From contig NC_134660.1 of the NCBI RefSeq assembly GCF_030463565.1, positions 3,671,501 to 3,735,500 of the forward strand: a DNA stretch of 64,000 nt, in the 5' to 3' direction. Source of the stretch: Pelecanus crispus. Lineage: Eukaryota > Chordata > Aves > Pelecaniformes > Pelecanidae. This document shows positions 12,601 through 23,639 of this stretch, piece after piece. The notes beneath the pieces were generated by a model. That model saw nothing but the letters and a program-made list of their open reading frames with translations, did not search any database and was not told the origin of the DNA. Within the stretch, counting starts at the first letter, position 1. Every line of letters starts with the position of its first letter. The position numbers and the translations under genes were made by a program.

Positions 12601-15600
12601 CCTGCCCCTTCCCACAGGGGCTGGCTGGGCTGTTGTATGGCTCAGCTAAGTTGAGTAAAAGGACCACGGAAGAAAAATTTCTTTCGTAGTCTGTCCCCAG
12701 TAGGATAAAGGGACCGGGCATGACCTTTGGTGTTGTTTAACTGCTGCTCTCCAGTGTTCCCTGAGGCTGAATTCCTCTTCCCCCTCCGCTGTAAACTCTG
12801 CCATTGTTTCTCTGGGCTGATTTCCCCTTTTCTAGCAGTGGGAAATATTTTAGGGTGACTCCGTGCCCTCTTGTTGCATCTGCAGAGGAAATGGCAGCTC
12901 TGGAGCGTCCTGGACGTCTCAGAAAACCAGCCGAGATTTTTGCGGGCTCACCATGGGGACTGGCCTCGCCTCTCCGTACCGGGGTGTCTGGGACAGCTGC
13001 CACTTCTGGCCTTTCATTCACGGCCAGGTTTTCAAGCGAGCATTTTTATGCTTTCCCCTTGACGGGCCCTGGGAGGAGACAATAGCCGGGCTGTAACAGG
13101 GGACGTGTGCCTTTCTCATGCAAATGGCTGCCTGCGCTGGGAGAGCCCCTTCCAAGGCCTTACCCCGGAGCTCAGCCTCTCCGGCGGAGCTGGGTGAGGG
13201 GCAGGGTGGGGGGCACCCAGCTGGCAGGGCCAGGAGGGCCAGGAGCCGCCTGGGCTGCTGCCATCCCCTGCCCCAGCAGCAGCTTTCGGCATGGCCGCAG
13301 TCCCATCCAGGAGCAGCTGGGTGGGTCGTTCCCTGCCCAGCACGTCTGTGGAGTGTACAGAGTTTTCCTTTTCAGTCTTAAAGGTGTGATATAAATAAAA
13401 TATATTATTATTATTATTAACACCGTCATCATCATCTGCCCTGCCAGAGGAACGACTAGTCATGAAAGCCGTTACATTCCCTGGCACCTCATGGAATTTT
13501 AACCAGGTCTGGAGCGCTCAGGTGGGGAAAGCACGCGGTGACTGAGCGGCAGCGTCCGCTCCCACCCCAGGCCTCCGCTGCAGCTGCCTGAGGGGTCCCT
13601 GCCCGGCCTGGGGAGGTGGGAAGGGGGCTCGGAGCCATGCCTCTGCACGCAGGGCCTTTGCCTCTAGTGACCAGTCACTTGGATAAATTTCTTGGCAACA
13701 AAAGGCCGCTTAGAGCTGTGAATTCAGCTCCAGAAAGCCCTGCTTAACCTCAGGAAACGCTGAGCATGTGTGCTGGTGCACAGCAGCTCCGAAGGGTTTG
13801 AGCCCCCGTCTTGGGAAGCGCCGGAGGGCCGCGCGGCTGGAGAAGCTCGGTGAAGGGCGGTTTGGACCCCTGGCAGCGGAGGGCATAGTCTCCTCGTGTC
13901 TGATGCTGGCTGAGACGTGGTACGGGGCTTCTTGCCATGCGTGGGGAGAGGATACTGAGACAGCTGCACCTTGGCCCTGCTTTGACAGCTTTGTCCTCCG
14001 GACAAAGGCTTGGCTGAACCGGCGGTGGGATTTGGCTAGCAAAGAAAACATCCTCTGTAGTCTCTAAAGGCTGCTGCTCGTCTGGCACCGCTGTGCGGGG
14101 AGGCAACCCGAAGCTCTTTGGGTTTGTCGATGCAGCACTCCAGAAAGCTGGGATGAATTTCTGCTTCATTCTGTGAAGGATGTTCTTGGCTGTCCCTGCA
14201 GAAAGCAGCATGCGCCGCAGCGTTGCTGGCTCTGTCGGGAGAGTTTACAGTGAGCCCTCTGAGACGAGTGCGATGCTGAAAAATTTAGGTCTTGGCAGTG
14301 CTCGTCTCTGTTTCAAGCCAGAGCTGGCTGGGGTTGCGGGAGCCCCTTGCAGAGCAGATCATGGCTCTGCATGCTTATTTGCTTTCCTGGTTTGTAATGT
14401 GCTATTGTTGGATGGAGGGTGCCCGTGTGAGGAGGCTCATTATCTCTCAGAACAGCTAATAAGGAACAAATGAAGATTAACACTATGTTGGTATAGATGA
14501 AACAGCACATTTCAGTCCCCTGCCCGAGAGCGGCATCCCTGAATCACAGTGCCAGGCATTTCGAGGGGTTGCCAGCTGATAAGCAAGAGGAGCTACTCAT
14601 GACTTTATCCGCCCCTGAATTTCAGACAACAACCACGTGGATTTTATTTTTCAGCTGGTTTTTGGCTTGCTCCAATTTTATCTCTTTAATCATGAACAGA
14701 TGCACATAGGTCCTGTTTCTTGCAAACCTGGGTGCCAAGTGGGAGAATGACTCATGCAGTAAAGGAAGGCTGGATCTGCAGACACACAAGCCTTGGGTGC
14801 GTGTGTGTTCGGAAGTGCCAGACTGTGGGTCTCTGGGGTGTCTTGCTGGAATATCTGAAAGATGTCAAGTGCTCAGAAGCAATAAAACTGAAGACCTGGA
14901 GTTGAGGGAACTGAGGCTTTTGTGTTTTAGGTGTTTTTTTTTTTTTTTTTTTAGATTGTCGTACTCAAGGAAAAAATAATAGATGCAAACCCTAGAAGAA
15001 TAATCCCCCAAACAGAATTTCTTGATTTGGTAAAGACATCTCCAAAGGAAGGTGGAACACAGCAGTGCTCCTGCCTGCGGGGCGGCACTGACCATCGGTC
15101 TCCATCAGTCTCCTGGGGTGGGGCAGAGGCTTCTGCAGCCGAGGCCATGGGCACCGGGTTACCCGCTGCCGGAGCAGCCAGTGAACTGAACTACCAGCGA
15201 AGGTGTCAGGCGCTGCTCCTGCGCTTTGGCGTCGGAGCAGGAACTTAATGAACACGAAGGCAATTTTGATCTCATTGAGAAAATGAGGCTCTCGATCTCG
15301 TGCATCCCTTCCCTCACCTCCTCCCGCCAGCACAAGGGTCTTTCCACCCGTAGTCCGGTGGCGAGAGCAGTATTCCTGGCAGCGGGGTGGGGACAGCGGT
15401 GGTTCTGCGGGATGACCGAGGGGCTGTGCTCCGCTGCGCACCGGCGGGCAGGCTCTCGGCCGAGGAGCTGGCTGGCTGCTGAGGGGAGCAGCAGGTTGCT
15501 ATGATACAGTTTGCTGTGGCAAAGTCTGTGCTGAATGGAGCCAAAACCACCTCTACAAAAGGAGCATTCCTGGGCTGGGAGGGGGTAGATTTATCTGCAG

Positions 15601-18600
15601 TGTTTATGTAAAGCTGAGGAGCTGCAGGGAGAGGATGCGTGTGGGAACGCTTTCCTCCAGCGTGTGCTGGGGGTCCCTGTCTGGAGGCAGACACCCTTAC
15701 ACGCGTGGGGGAGCGGGCATGGCTCAGATAAAGGAACCAGCAAATCCAAGCGTGCAGATCAGTGCTGGATCTCACATCCCGTCAGGTAAACCCACACCAG
15801 GCACAAGACTGAAAACTGAGTCCGAAGGGGAGCTCGGTGCTACTGAGCTTGGTGCTGCCTTCCAAAGCGGCCTCGTCCTCAGTGGGAGCTGGGTCACCTT
15901 GCTGCGCTGCAGGAGCATGGGAGGGAGCGGTTCGCTGGTGCCAGCTCTGCCAGTCATGAACTGAAGCAGCTCGAGCCTGAAGCGAGGTCAGAAATCTCCA
16001 CGCCTGGGACGCAGGGTCACCCTGTGCTCGCTTGTGCACCAGCCTGCATCCCCTGTCCCCAGAGCTGGCCAAGGTACCGCAGGGACTGGCTCCTTTCCAT
16101 GCAGGGAACATGACTTTCCCTCTAGGAAGAGGGCTGGGCTCTGCAGAGATCAGGGACTGTTCCTTCTGTGCTGGATCCCAACTGCTTCTCTTCCCGGTGA
16201 CTTTGCAGGGACAGAGACCCAGGCTGCAGCTTCTCTCGCTGACGGGAGCACGGGGTGCAGGTGCCTTTGCTCCCGCGGGCTGGCAGCAGCGTGGCTGTCT
16301 GTAAGAGCTGGAGATACCTGCAGCCGATTTTGCTGCGAATCCAAACGTGCGTTGAACCCCAGGGTGCCCGCCCCAGGCTCCGTGACAGCCGTGGGGGCTG
16401 CGTGGGCGCAGCTGGGGCTGCGCTGGTTGGAGCGTGCCCTGAGCCCCGTGCTGGGGAGGTCCCAGTGGTGGCTGCTGCTGGTACCTTGCTGTGCGCGGGT
16501 GTCAAGGGGAGAGTGGGTGGCCAGTCTCTGGAGCTGGGCAGGGTTTGGGAAGACAACGCATGCCAGTCCCCAGCCTGCCCCGTGTGGGCTCTGGGCAGGG
16601 GAAGGAGCGGTCACAGCCGGGTCTGCGCCCCTGGCTGAGGCTTGCAGAGGGATCTGGGGTGTTTGCAAAGCACCTGGGGTGCAGAGCTGTGCTGGAGGGG
16701 CCATGCCCCCCGCTGTGCTGTACAGCAGTTGGGAGCCCCCGTGCAGACAAGAGCCAGGGTCGGAGCCCCTGCGGAGAATCAGCCTATTCTCCTCTCACAC
16801 TTATCCCAGGCAGATTCCCATCCTCCCGGAAACATAAGCCGCCATCATCCATAATTCATCAGGTGCTGAACTTCATCAAGGAGCCACCTGACACCCGGGC
16901 TGGGTGCTCCACCCTCCTCCCGGGGTGGGAAAGTGCCGGGTCCGGGCATCCCAAGGGGCCACGCCAGGAAGCGCGTCCGGTTTCCTCGGCCTCGGGGTGG
17001 GTGATCCTTCTTTCGGAGGAGGCAGATTCAACAAGGACTCTGGTGTCTCTGCTTCCCCTTTTCATAAATAAACATCTGCTTCTCATCCCTCCAGGAAGTT
17101 TAAGCCATTGTAAAGCCAAATATAAAACCGAAACAGTGTTTTTAAGTAGCAATGAGCTGATTGCTCCATTACTGTTTACCGAGGCATCTACAATCGCACA
17201 CAGAACGCACTTCAAGTGAAAATATTGTGGGACAACGACTTTAGTGCCTGAAATTTGCATTGAAGGTGTGTGTGCATGTGTGCGCACGCATCTGTGCCGC
17301 AGAAGCCATGCAGGATTCAGGCTGGGCTCTCTGCCCGCTCACTGAGAAATCCTGCAAAATACAGAATCATCCCCTCCGATTTTTAGCTTGTTCACCAAAT
17401 CCTGTCACATCTTTTATGTACCAAAAAGAATCTGTCTGACTTTTTCCAGCACAAATCCAGAGCAAAAGACAACTCTTTTTTTACCTGCCTTAAATTCCTC
17501 ACAGTCTATGTGAGCAAGCTCTCCTGTGTAAAGATAGCAAGAGAGGATAAAAAATAGCAGCAGCGTTCCCTGTCTTCTCTCAGCCACACCTTTCCACCGT
17601 TAGTGGTACAGCAACGGCATGACAAGTAATAGGACACGTACGCAAGTGGCGGCGAGAAACATGTGCTGCTCTACAGCATCACAGCCCTTCCGAGCTCCCT
17701 TTTCTGCAGCGAGCCAACGTGCCCTGGCAGCACAGCTCCACCGCCTCTTACTTGCCAGGCGCTTACTGCGGGGCGGGAGAGGGATGCAAAACGTGCATTT
17801 ATTTCCACTCTGCAAAGGGGTAAATGTAAGAGCACAAGGACAAAACCTCTGACTTCCACACCTAAACAAAGGCACCAAATCCTCTGCAAACCAAACTCTG
17901 CTGAACCTAATGGTGTCTGGTCACTGGTCAAAAGCTTGGGTCAACGTGCTTTATCTCCAACAGAGCAGTTTGCATCATGTGGTGATGTCTCCAGTTCTTA
18001 CTGTAATTTAAGATCTGGCAGGGAGAGCTGGGGGTCCCAGCCTGCCCGTTCAGGTAACAAGCAGTCGGTGGGATGAGACTTTCTGCTCACCACTCTCCTC
18101 CCGCTCCTCTCTGCAGGCTCAGCGTATTACGATAACGTCCGTCCCTTGGCCTACCCGGACTCGGACGCTGTGCTCATCTGCTTTGACATCAGCCGCCCAG
18201 AGACCCTGGACAGCGTGCTCAAGAAGGTGAGTGCCCGGCGTGCCTTCCGGCTGGCGAGGTGGGTCCTCTGCAGCAGACGGGGAGCTGCCCTGAGGTCTCT
18301 GCTCCCTGAGGTCCCTGCTCCCTGAGGCTGTCATCAGGGCTAAAAGCTCCGGCCCTGTGGCCAAGCCTCGGCTGGCGTTTGCATGCTCAGACGAGGATGG
18401 TCGGCTGCTGCCGATCCCTACGTGGTCTGTGCAGAAAGCAAGATATTTCCATTTGAAAGGAGCCCAGTGAATGGTGTAGCTCATGGTAGCTTGCAGCATG
18501 TGTGTGGGGTCTGTGTGTATGCACACATGCAAATGTGGGGACAGAGAGAAATGTAGGGCATTTGTTCTGTTTTTCATTAAGACCTTGGGAAGCGTTGTGC

Positions 18601-21600
18601 ATCTCTCGTTAGCATAACCACCAGTGAGTGTGCTATGAATTGCTTGCAGCAGTGGAGAAGTGGCCCTTGGTGCCTGTTTCCATGCAAGCAGAGAGCTCAG
18701 TTTTTTGGCTGTCCCCTCAGTTCAGCATCTGCACAGTAAGAAAGACAGCAATCAGTTCCCTGTAGCTTGACAACAAAAATAATGAGCTGTGGCACTGAAT
18801 TTCAAGCCCGTGAATGACTAAAATGAGATGGCACAATGCCACCGGACTGGATAGCACGCAGGGCCCTGAACACCGTCTGCCCTGGCAGAGCTGACTGGCC
18901 ATGCTCTGCCTTAGCAGCCGAGAGTTTTCTACCTGCAGGTTAGCGCCTTTCAGCAGGGCAGATATTTCCAGCTGGCAGGTCCGGCAGGTCCCGGAGAGCC
19001 CCACAGGGCTGGGGACCTGCTGCGGAGCGCCGCTGGCTGGGCTCCCAGCAGGTCTGGGGGAGTAGGTGGCACGCAGGGAGAGGTTCCCATGTGAGGCTTT
19101 CCTCCGAGATGGCATGAAGTCCCCCAACTCAGGATGCTGCTCAGGGGAGAGGGTAGATGGCCTCCTGGCCACTTGCATCCCTTGGTCCTGGCTGTACCCA
19201 GCTTCCTTCCATGAAATTCAGGGAGCTGTGGATTCAGTGAGCTCTCACCGCCGTGCAGCAAAGCTGCAGAGAGCCTCACTGGTGGCTGCATCCCGTCCCA
19301 GGGGCGAGTCTTGGCTGGCATCTTGTTTGTGAAGCTCCCTGAGACACCGAGGCGTGAAAAGCACTACGGAATAGCGATTCCTGTAGCTGTTCTCCCCAGC
19401 GAGCCCCAGGCTTCCGGGGCTGGACTGGCCACTGCCTAAACAAGTCACATTGTACTGACTGCCCTCTTGGCCTCTCCGCATTTTGCCAAATGTTTTGCTG
19501 AAGCAAATGCCTCTCGCTCAGCTGCTGGGAGGGCTGGGAAGTGGGTCTGTGGCTCAGAACTGTCCTGGTGAGGGGACAAAGACCCTTGAGACAACTCAGT
19601 CAGTGGCTCAGCGTTTCCAAAGCAGGTCCCGGGTAGCAAGCGTGCTGGGCGGAGGGAGGCGTGTTTCATGTGGACTGAAAGAATTCACTGCCCACTTTGG
19701 GAGTCAGCAGAATAATAATGCAAGCAAATCACTTGTGCCTTAATGAGATGCAAACCCATCAATAATTAGCAGGGGCTGGGATTTATTTATGTGTCTCTGC
19801 ATGCTCTTCCTGCGAGTCCGCACTGCTCAGTGCAAGGTCTTCCCTCTGCAACCTCACAGATGCTTTGAGTACTGTTAGGCAATGTCTTTTTGATACGGTG
19901 ACTTAAAATAAACCCTAAATCACAGGGGATTTCTTAAGTGCCTCTGAGTAGATGCCTTGTTTCCTTTGGTGCAGGCTTGCAGACTATGGAGGTGAGGAAA
20001 ATTCCTAAGACACCATGAAGTTGAAATGGGTTTTAGCTTTTCGTATCAGGCGAATAAGGAAAATAACACTCCCTATTCAAGCCTCAGGCAAAAATGCTAA
20101 TTCAGCAGAGGAAATCTTTATTATTGCTGCCCTTCTGACGCCTGGGCTGCCTGTACAGCATGTACAGTTGAAGGGAAGGAGCCATCTGAGAGAATGCAAA
20201 CAAGCAGCTCTTCATTTCATACGAAGCAGGTTTTTGTGGAGCGGTGCCTTCATCCTGACAAGTCTGGGTAGTGCAGCAAATCTTAGGGTCCCTAATGTGT
20301 CAGTCATGTGCCAAGAGGGTTGCACCTCTCTCCATAGACCGGGGAGCCCTATGTCGTTACAGACAGCCATGACCTCTGCCTGGTAAGAACAGACCCCATA
20401 GCTCAATCCCTTCAAGGATTTTCATCCTTCAGGTAAATTGCTTGAATTCCAGCTCCAAAAGAACTGCATGGTCCCTCTCTTGCGGGTGTGTTAGCCCTTG
20501 ACGCCGTGCGGCTGTGACACCAGAAATCTCCCAGAAGCTGTGCAGCCCAGCGCGCTGCCCGGGTGCTGGGGATTTGCGTGAGTCCTGGTGGACAAAAGTC
20601 CCTGGCAGCAGGGAATGGGGGTCATGGTGGAGATACTTGAGCCCATCTCTTGGTGGAAAATAAGATCTTTCCATATTTTGCAGTTGATTTGGTCTGATAT
20701 TGGTTGAATGACACTCAGGTCATTCTTGGCACTTCCTTTCCCCACCAGATTATGGACACCGGGTTGTGGTCTTGGTTTTCTTTCCCCTTCTAATTACCTA
20801 GGGTATACGCTTAACCATCAGTTAGTGTAGCAGGAAATTGCTAATTCCAAGCGACATCTTTAGCTGGGGTAATCTCTATTTGTCATCTGCCTCCTACCTC
20901 AGAAACACTAGATAAGTAACCAGGGTGTTGACACGCTGATGGAACTCTACAGGTCTCCCCCGGGGGAGGTCACCGGTGGTAGTTTTATTTACTGCTGCGG
21001 ACACTTAGCTGCACATTGGGCACTCATTTTTGGAGTTCTGAAAGGGACCGTTAGTGTGAAGGAAGTGGACATCTGCCCTGGCCCTCTTCTTCCATTGCTT
21101 CAATTTTTTATGTCCCTGCTGTATCTACACTCTGAATGTCTTAATGTCTTTAACATGTGGCTCCCAATAATAAACAAATAATGAGTGTGCTGTGCGAAGA
21201 GCTCCCCGCTGACTGTGGTTCAAAAGGTCCAGCGAGGTTGACCTTTGGAATCCCAGATCTATGCACCAGACTGCGTGGGCATTATTTTTCCAGTCATACC
21301 CAGGAGTGGTCTCCCGTGGCCTAGCGCAGGGGACTGCAGCTTAGATTTAACAGGTTTGCAGGGCATATCTGGAACAAGCGAGCATGAAGTTATCCGAGAG
21401 GCATTTGACCGTTCCCATCCTTGCCTGTGGCAGTCATTAAAGTGCCCTGATGAGCTGATCAGTCTCTGAACAGCTGTGACCCCCGTTTGGAAAAGCCATA
21501 CACACCAGAGTGCACGGTCTTGGCCTCTGAAGTCTGCTTTCCGAACCCGATCCCATTAGAGCCTCATGTTGTATTCAGAACACCGAAAGCTGGCTGTCCC

Positions 21601-23622
21601 TGTGTTTCCTGTCTTCAGCGCAGTCTGCAGAGCCGCTCCCCGCCTGCGTCCTCACTGAGAGCCCCTGCTGACCATGGTGACCACCATTGCCCGTGCCCCC
21701 CTTCCCCTCTTCCTGAAATCTGGGCATGCAGGCTGCAGTGGGGCCAAAACCAGCCTCAGTGCTGGCACCAGGCACCGCAGGTCCGAGGCAGGAGACCTAA
21801 AAGCGGCGTTGCGGTGGCTACCAGTAGCAGTTCCAGCACCCTGATGGGTCCAGTTCCAGGTGCTGTGCAGAGACGAGCCAGGCCAGGGTGGCTTGGCAGC
21901 GTCTGCTGATGGTCAGGAGGTGCTGGGACCCTGGGCTGCTGCAGTTGTCGTTCCTCTGTGGGAGAGGGAAGTGCCGTTTGCTGGGGGGAGCAGGAGGAGC
22001 TATGGACCAGACTCATGGGCTCTGCCGTGGCGGTGAGGCATGGAGGTGTTTGGCTGGATGATGCTGTCTGGTAGGAACTGATGGCACGACTCTCCTGGCC
22101 TGTCCTTCCCTCCAGGGCTGGGGCATCTTGGACGGGGCTCTTGGCCTTGTTGGAAAGGGGCTGGGAGCGACGAGCTGAGACCCTCTGATTGCCTTTGTTA
22201 TTCCAACCTTGACCCTTTCGCAGGCTGCCTGCTGCCAAAATTAACTTGACGTGGAGGTGCCTCTGGGCCTCTTGAAGCATCTCGTACACCAGTAGCCCCT
22301 GAGCACCTTCTCCCTCTTGTCTCCTCTGCAGTGGCAAGGGGAAACTCAGGAGTTCTGCCCCAACGCGAAGATTGTGCTGGTCGGCTGCAAGCTGGACATG
22401 CGGACAGACCTCAACACGCTCCGGGAGCTTTCCAAGCAGCGCCTCATCCCTGTGACGCACGAGCAGGTGTGTTTCAGCAGCCGTCCCCGTAGGGCTCAGG
22501 GAGGTGAGGCAGGGACTTTTCTGCAGGACCTGCTAGTACAAGGAAGCTCAACAGCAAATGACCCCGCTGTGCCCAGGTCTTGGTCTGAAGCTGGTTTGGT
22601 TCAGCTCACGGCCTCTGAGCTGCTCGTGCTTACAGCACTCTTCTCCCCAGCTCTGGTAGACCTTGCCTTATTCCTGATGCTCTGCTGAACAGCCTCCTGG
22701 TTACTAGCTGAAAAGTCTTTCCTCAAAGGTGGCGGAGATGCCTGATTTGACAAGTTGGACTGGCTAAAGGGGAGCGTTGGCCTTCTGCATCTCCTAGTTC
22801 AGTGCAGCTCTGTCTGCTCCAAGTGACTCTCCATTCAGGTTCTTTGTTGGGGCAACGCTGCTGAGGGGGGGCAAGCCACAGCTGGGGGGTGCAAGGGTCT
22901 GCTGCTGGGCTGCTGCGGCCACCGCTGGACCCAGCAGTGGCTCCAGGCTGGCCCGGAGACCCAGCCTCTGTGGTGCTGTGCAGGGGTGGCTGCGCGCTGG
23001 GCTGCTCTGTGCCAGGCTCCATGTTGTGCCGAGCAGGTCCCCGCTGGGTGTCCGGGGCAGAGGGGTTGTCCAGGCCCTCAGCTGTAGCAGTGGCACCGGT
23101 TAACGAGAAAGTGCAGGTGATTCAGCGTCCAGCGCCCGGTAGCATTGTCTGCTTGGGGGGCCACCCTCACGTCTGGTGCTCTCACAGGCTCTTGCACTTT
23201 ATTTACAGAGGTGATGAGTAAATGCTGTGAGAGAGCCGCTCCCGGCTGTGGCACGGTGCCCTGATAGGGCTGCCAGCACAGACAGGGCTGACGGTGACGT
23301 GAAAGGATGCTCCTTGCAGAGCGCTGGTGCCTTAACCGTCTTCCCTCTTCCTCCCACTCTCTCTGGACCGCAGGGCAGTGCGCTGGCACGGCAGATTGGG
23401 GCGGTGGCCTATGCAGAGTGCTCCTCCAAGGTCTCGGAGAACAGCGTACGGGATGTGTTTCATGTGACCACGCTTGCCTCGGTCAACAGGGTGCACAAGA
23501 ACTTGAAGCGCAGCAACTCCAAACGGGGACTGAAGCGGGCATCACAGATGCCTGGCAGGACGGACTTACTGAATGACACAGAGATCAGGAAAGACCGAGC
23601 CAAGAGCTGCTCCATCATGTGA
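3562..23622 (+). CDS. RND2: RND2, Rho-related GTP-binding protein RhoN (complete, five coding exons)
   Basis: Join of 3562-3663, 3751-3838, 18117-18226, 22332-22466 and 23374-23622 gives 227 residues, the same length as mammalian RND2. Rnd proteins bind GTP constitutively, hydrolyse it poorly, and act at membranes on actin and neuronal migration, largely by opposing RhoA signalling. Visible motifs: P-loop GDTQCGKT (14-21), effector loop YVPTVFENY (36-44), switch II WDTSGS (60-65), G4 motif CKLD (119-122), G5 motif ECSS (160-163), a basic tail (about 186-200) and the CAAX box CSIM (224-227), whose final Met predicts farnesylation. The positions equivalent to Ras Gly12, Ala59 and Gln61 are Thr16, Ser63 and Ser65, the family signature of lost GTPase activity. 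The N-terminus (MEG, without the extension of RND1 and RND3) and the [10 protein letters not shown] and [16 protein letters not shown] segments fit RND2. RND3 is the main alternative, but neither its N-terminus nor its core matches as well. The start has a strong context (ACCATGG). Confidence 0.96.
3664..3750 (+). other. RND2: RND2 intron 1 (87 bases)
   Basis: Very short, GC-rich GT-AG intron made largely of GGCGGGC-like repeats, then a GGGCT repeat and a pyrimidine tract ending CCCCGCAG. It is near the lower size limit for vertebrate introns. Confidence 0.93.
3751..3838 (+). CDS. RND2: RND2 coding exon 2
   Basis: 88 bases encoding residues 35-63 plus the first base of Gly64. It carries the effector loop [10 protein letters not shown] and most of switch II (WDTS). 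The acceptor is CCCCGCAG and the donor is GTGGGC. The split Gly codon is completed by exon 3. Confidence 0.95.
4274..4353 (+). repeat. G/T-only low-complexity tract
   Basis: An approximately 80-base stretch made almost only of T runs broken by GG or GGG, just inside intron 2 at the downstream edge of the CpG island. The complementary strand is an A/C tract. It resembles degraded simple sequence or a decayed poly(A) tail, but no retroelement body is visible next to it. Confidence 0.8.
9149..9184 (+). repeat. Short GCCATGCCGT tandem repeat
   Basis: Two exact tandem copies of the 10-base unit GCCATGCCGT (9161-9180) flanked by close variants containing GCCGTGACA. This is a minor simple repeat in intron 2. 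Confidence 0.7.
13403..13420 (+). repeat. Short (ATT)n microsatellite
   Basis: About six ATT units, followed shortly by a CATCAT run, inside RND2 intron 2. It is a small microsatellite of no evident function. Confidence 0.7.
14934..14952 (+). repeat. Run of 19 T
   Basis: Homopolymer T run in intron 2. No target-site duplication or retroelement body could be recognised beside it. Confidence 0.8.
18117..18226 (+). CDS. RND2: RND2 coding exon 3
   Basis: 110 bases encoding residues 64-100, starting with the last two bases of Gly64 and then [18 protein letters not shown]. It covers the rest of switch II and the ICFDIS strand, ending at VLKK. Acceptor CTCTCTGCAG and donor GTGAGT are both strong. 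Confidence 0.96.
18227..22331 (+). other. RND2: RND2 intron 3 (4.1 kb)
   Basis: GT-AG intron from GTGAGT to CTCCTCTGCAG. No coding exon or mobile element was recognised. The AT-rich part around 19.68-20.12 kb has TAAT and ATGCAAA-like octamer sites and could be regulatory. A short direct repeat of CTCCCTGAGGT lies near 18295-18325. Confidence 0.9.
22332..22466 (+). CDS. RND2: RND2 coding exon 4
   Basis: 135 bases, phase 0 at both ends, encoding residues 101-145, from [10 protein letters not shown] to PVTHEQ. It holds the G4 nucleotide-specificity motif CKLD (119-122) and the Rho insert-like segment. Donor is GTGTGT. Confidence 0.96.
22467..23373 (+). other. RND2: RND2 intron 4 (907 bases)
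   Basis: GT-AG intron from GTGTGT to TGGACCGCAG. GC-rich, with no other feature recognised. Confidence 0.9.
23374..23622 (+). CDS. RND2: RND2 coding exon 5 and stop
   Basis: Encodes residues 146-227 and the TGA stop. It carries the G5 motif ECSS (160-163), helix [15 protein letters not shown], a basic serine-rich tail ([14 protein letters not shown]) and the CAAX box CSIM. The tail is closer to what I recall of RND3 (KNVKRNKSQR type) than of human RND2, although the core is RND2-like. Confidence 0.96.
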   Translation, partial: GSALARQIGAVAYAECSSKVSENSVRDVFHVTTLASVNRVHKNLKRSNSKRGLKRASQMPGRTDLLNDTEIRKDRAKSCSIM

Positions 23623-23631
23623 AAAACAGGC

Positions 23632-23639
23632 TGTAAATA
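23632..23639 (+). promoter_or_regulatory. RND2: Pumilio recognition element in RND2 3'UTR
   Basis: TGTAAATA, a perfect match to the UGUANAUA consensus bound by PUM1 and PUM2, lies 9 bases after the RND2 stop codon. PUM proteins usually repress translation or destabilise mRNAs, with known roles in neurons. Binding to this transcript is inferred. Confidence 0.5.

Larger units (their letters stand above)
3839..18116 (+). other. RND2: RND2 intron 2 (14.3 kb)
   Basis: GT-AG intron running from GTGGGC to CTCTCTGCAG. I find no exon, no CR1 or LTR copy and no RNA gene in it. Its first 400 bases belong to the CpG island. GC-rich stretches (about 7.1-8.1 and 16.2-17.0 kb) alternate with AT-rich ones (about 5.5-6.0, 11.55-11.9, 14.4-14.7 and 17.0-17.5 kb). 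The latter carry TAAT-type homeodomain sites and could hold enhancers, though this is not shown. The long open frames here have no exon-like borders and look like chance. Confidence 0.9.

Noticed and set aside
16034-16837. 267-codon open frame in RND2 intron 2
   Set aside because: Compositionally biased translation with no recognised domain. It lies in a GC-rich intronic segment.
3562-23622. RND3 or RND1 as the identity of the + strand gene
   Set aside because: The protein lacks the N-terminal extension of RND1 and RND3, is 227 residues, and its exon 4 matches RND2 ([16 protein letters not shown]). Linkage to BRCA1 also fits RND2.
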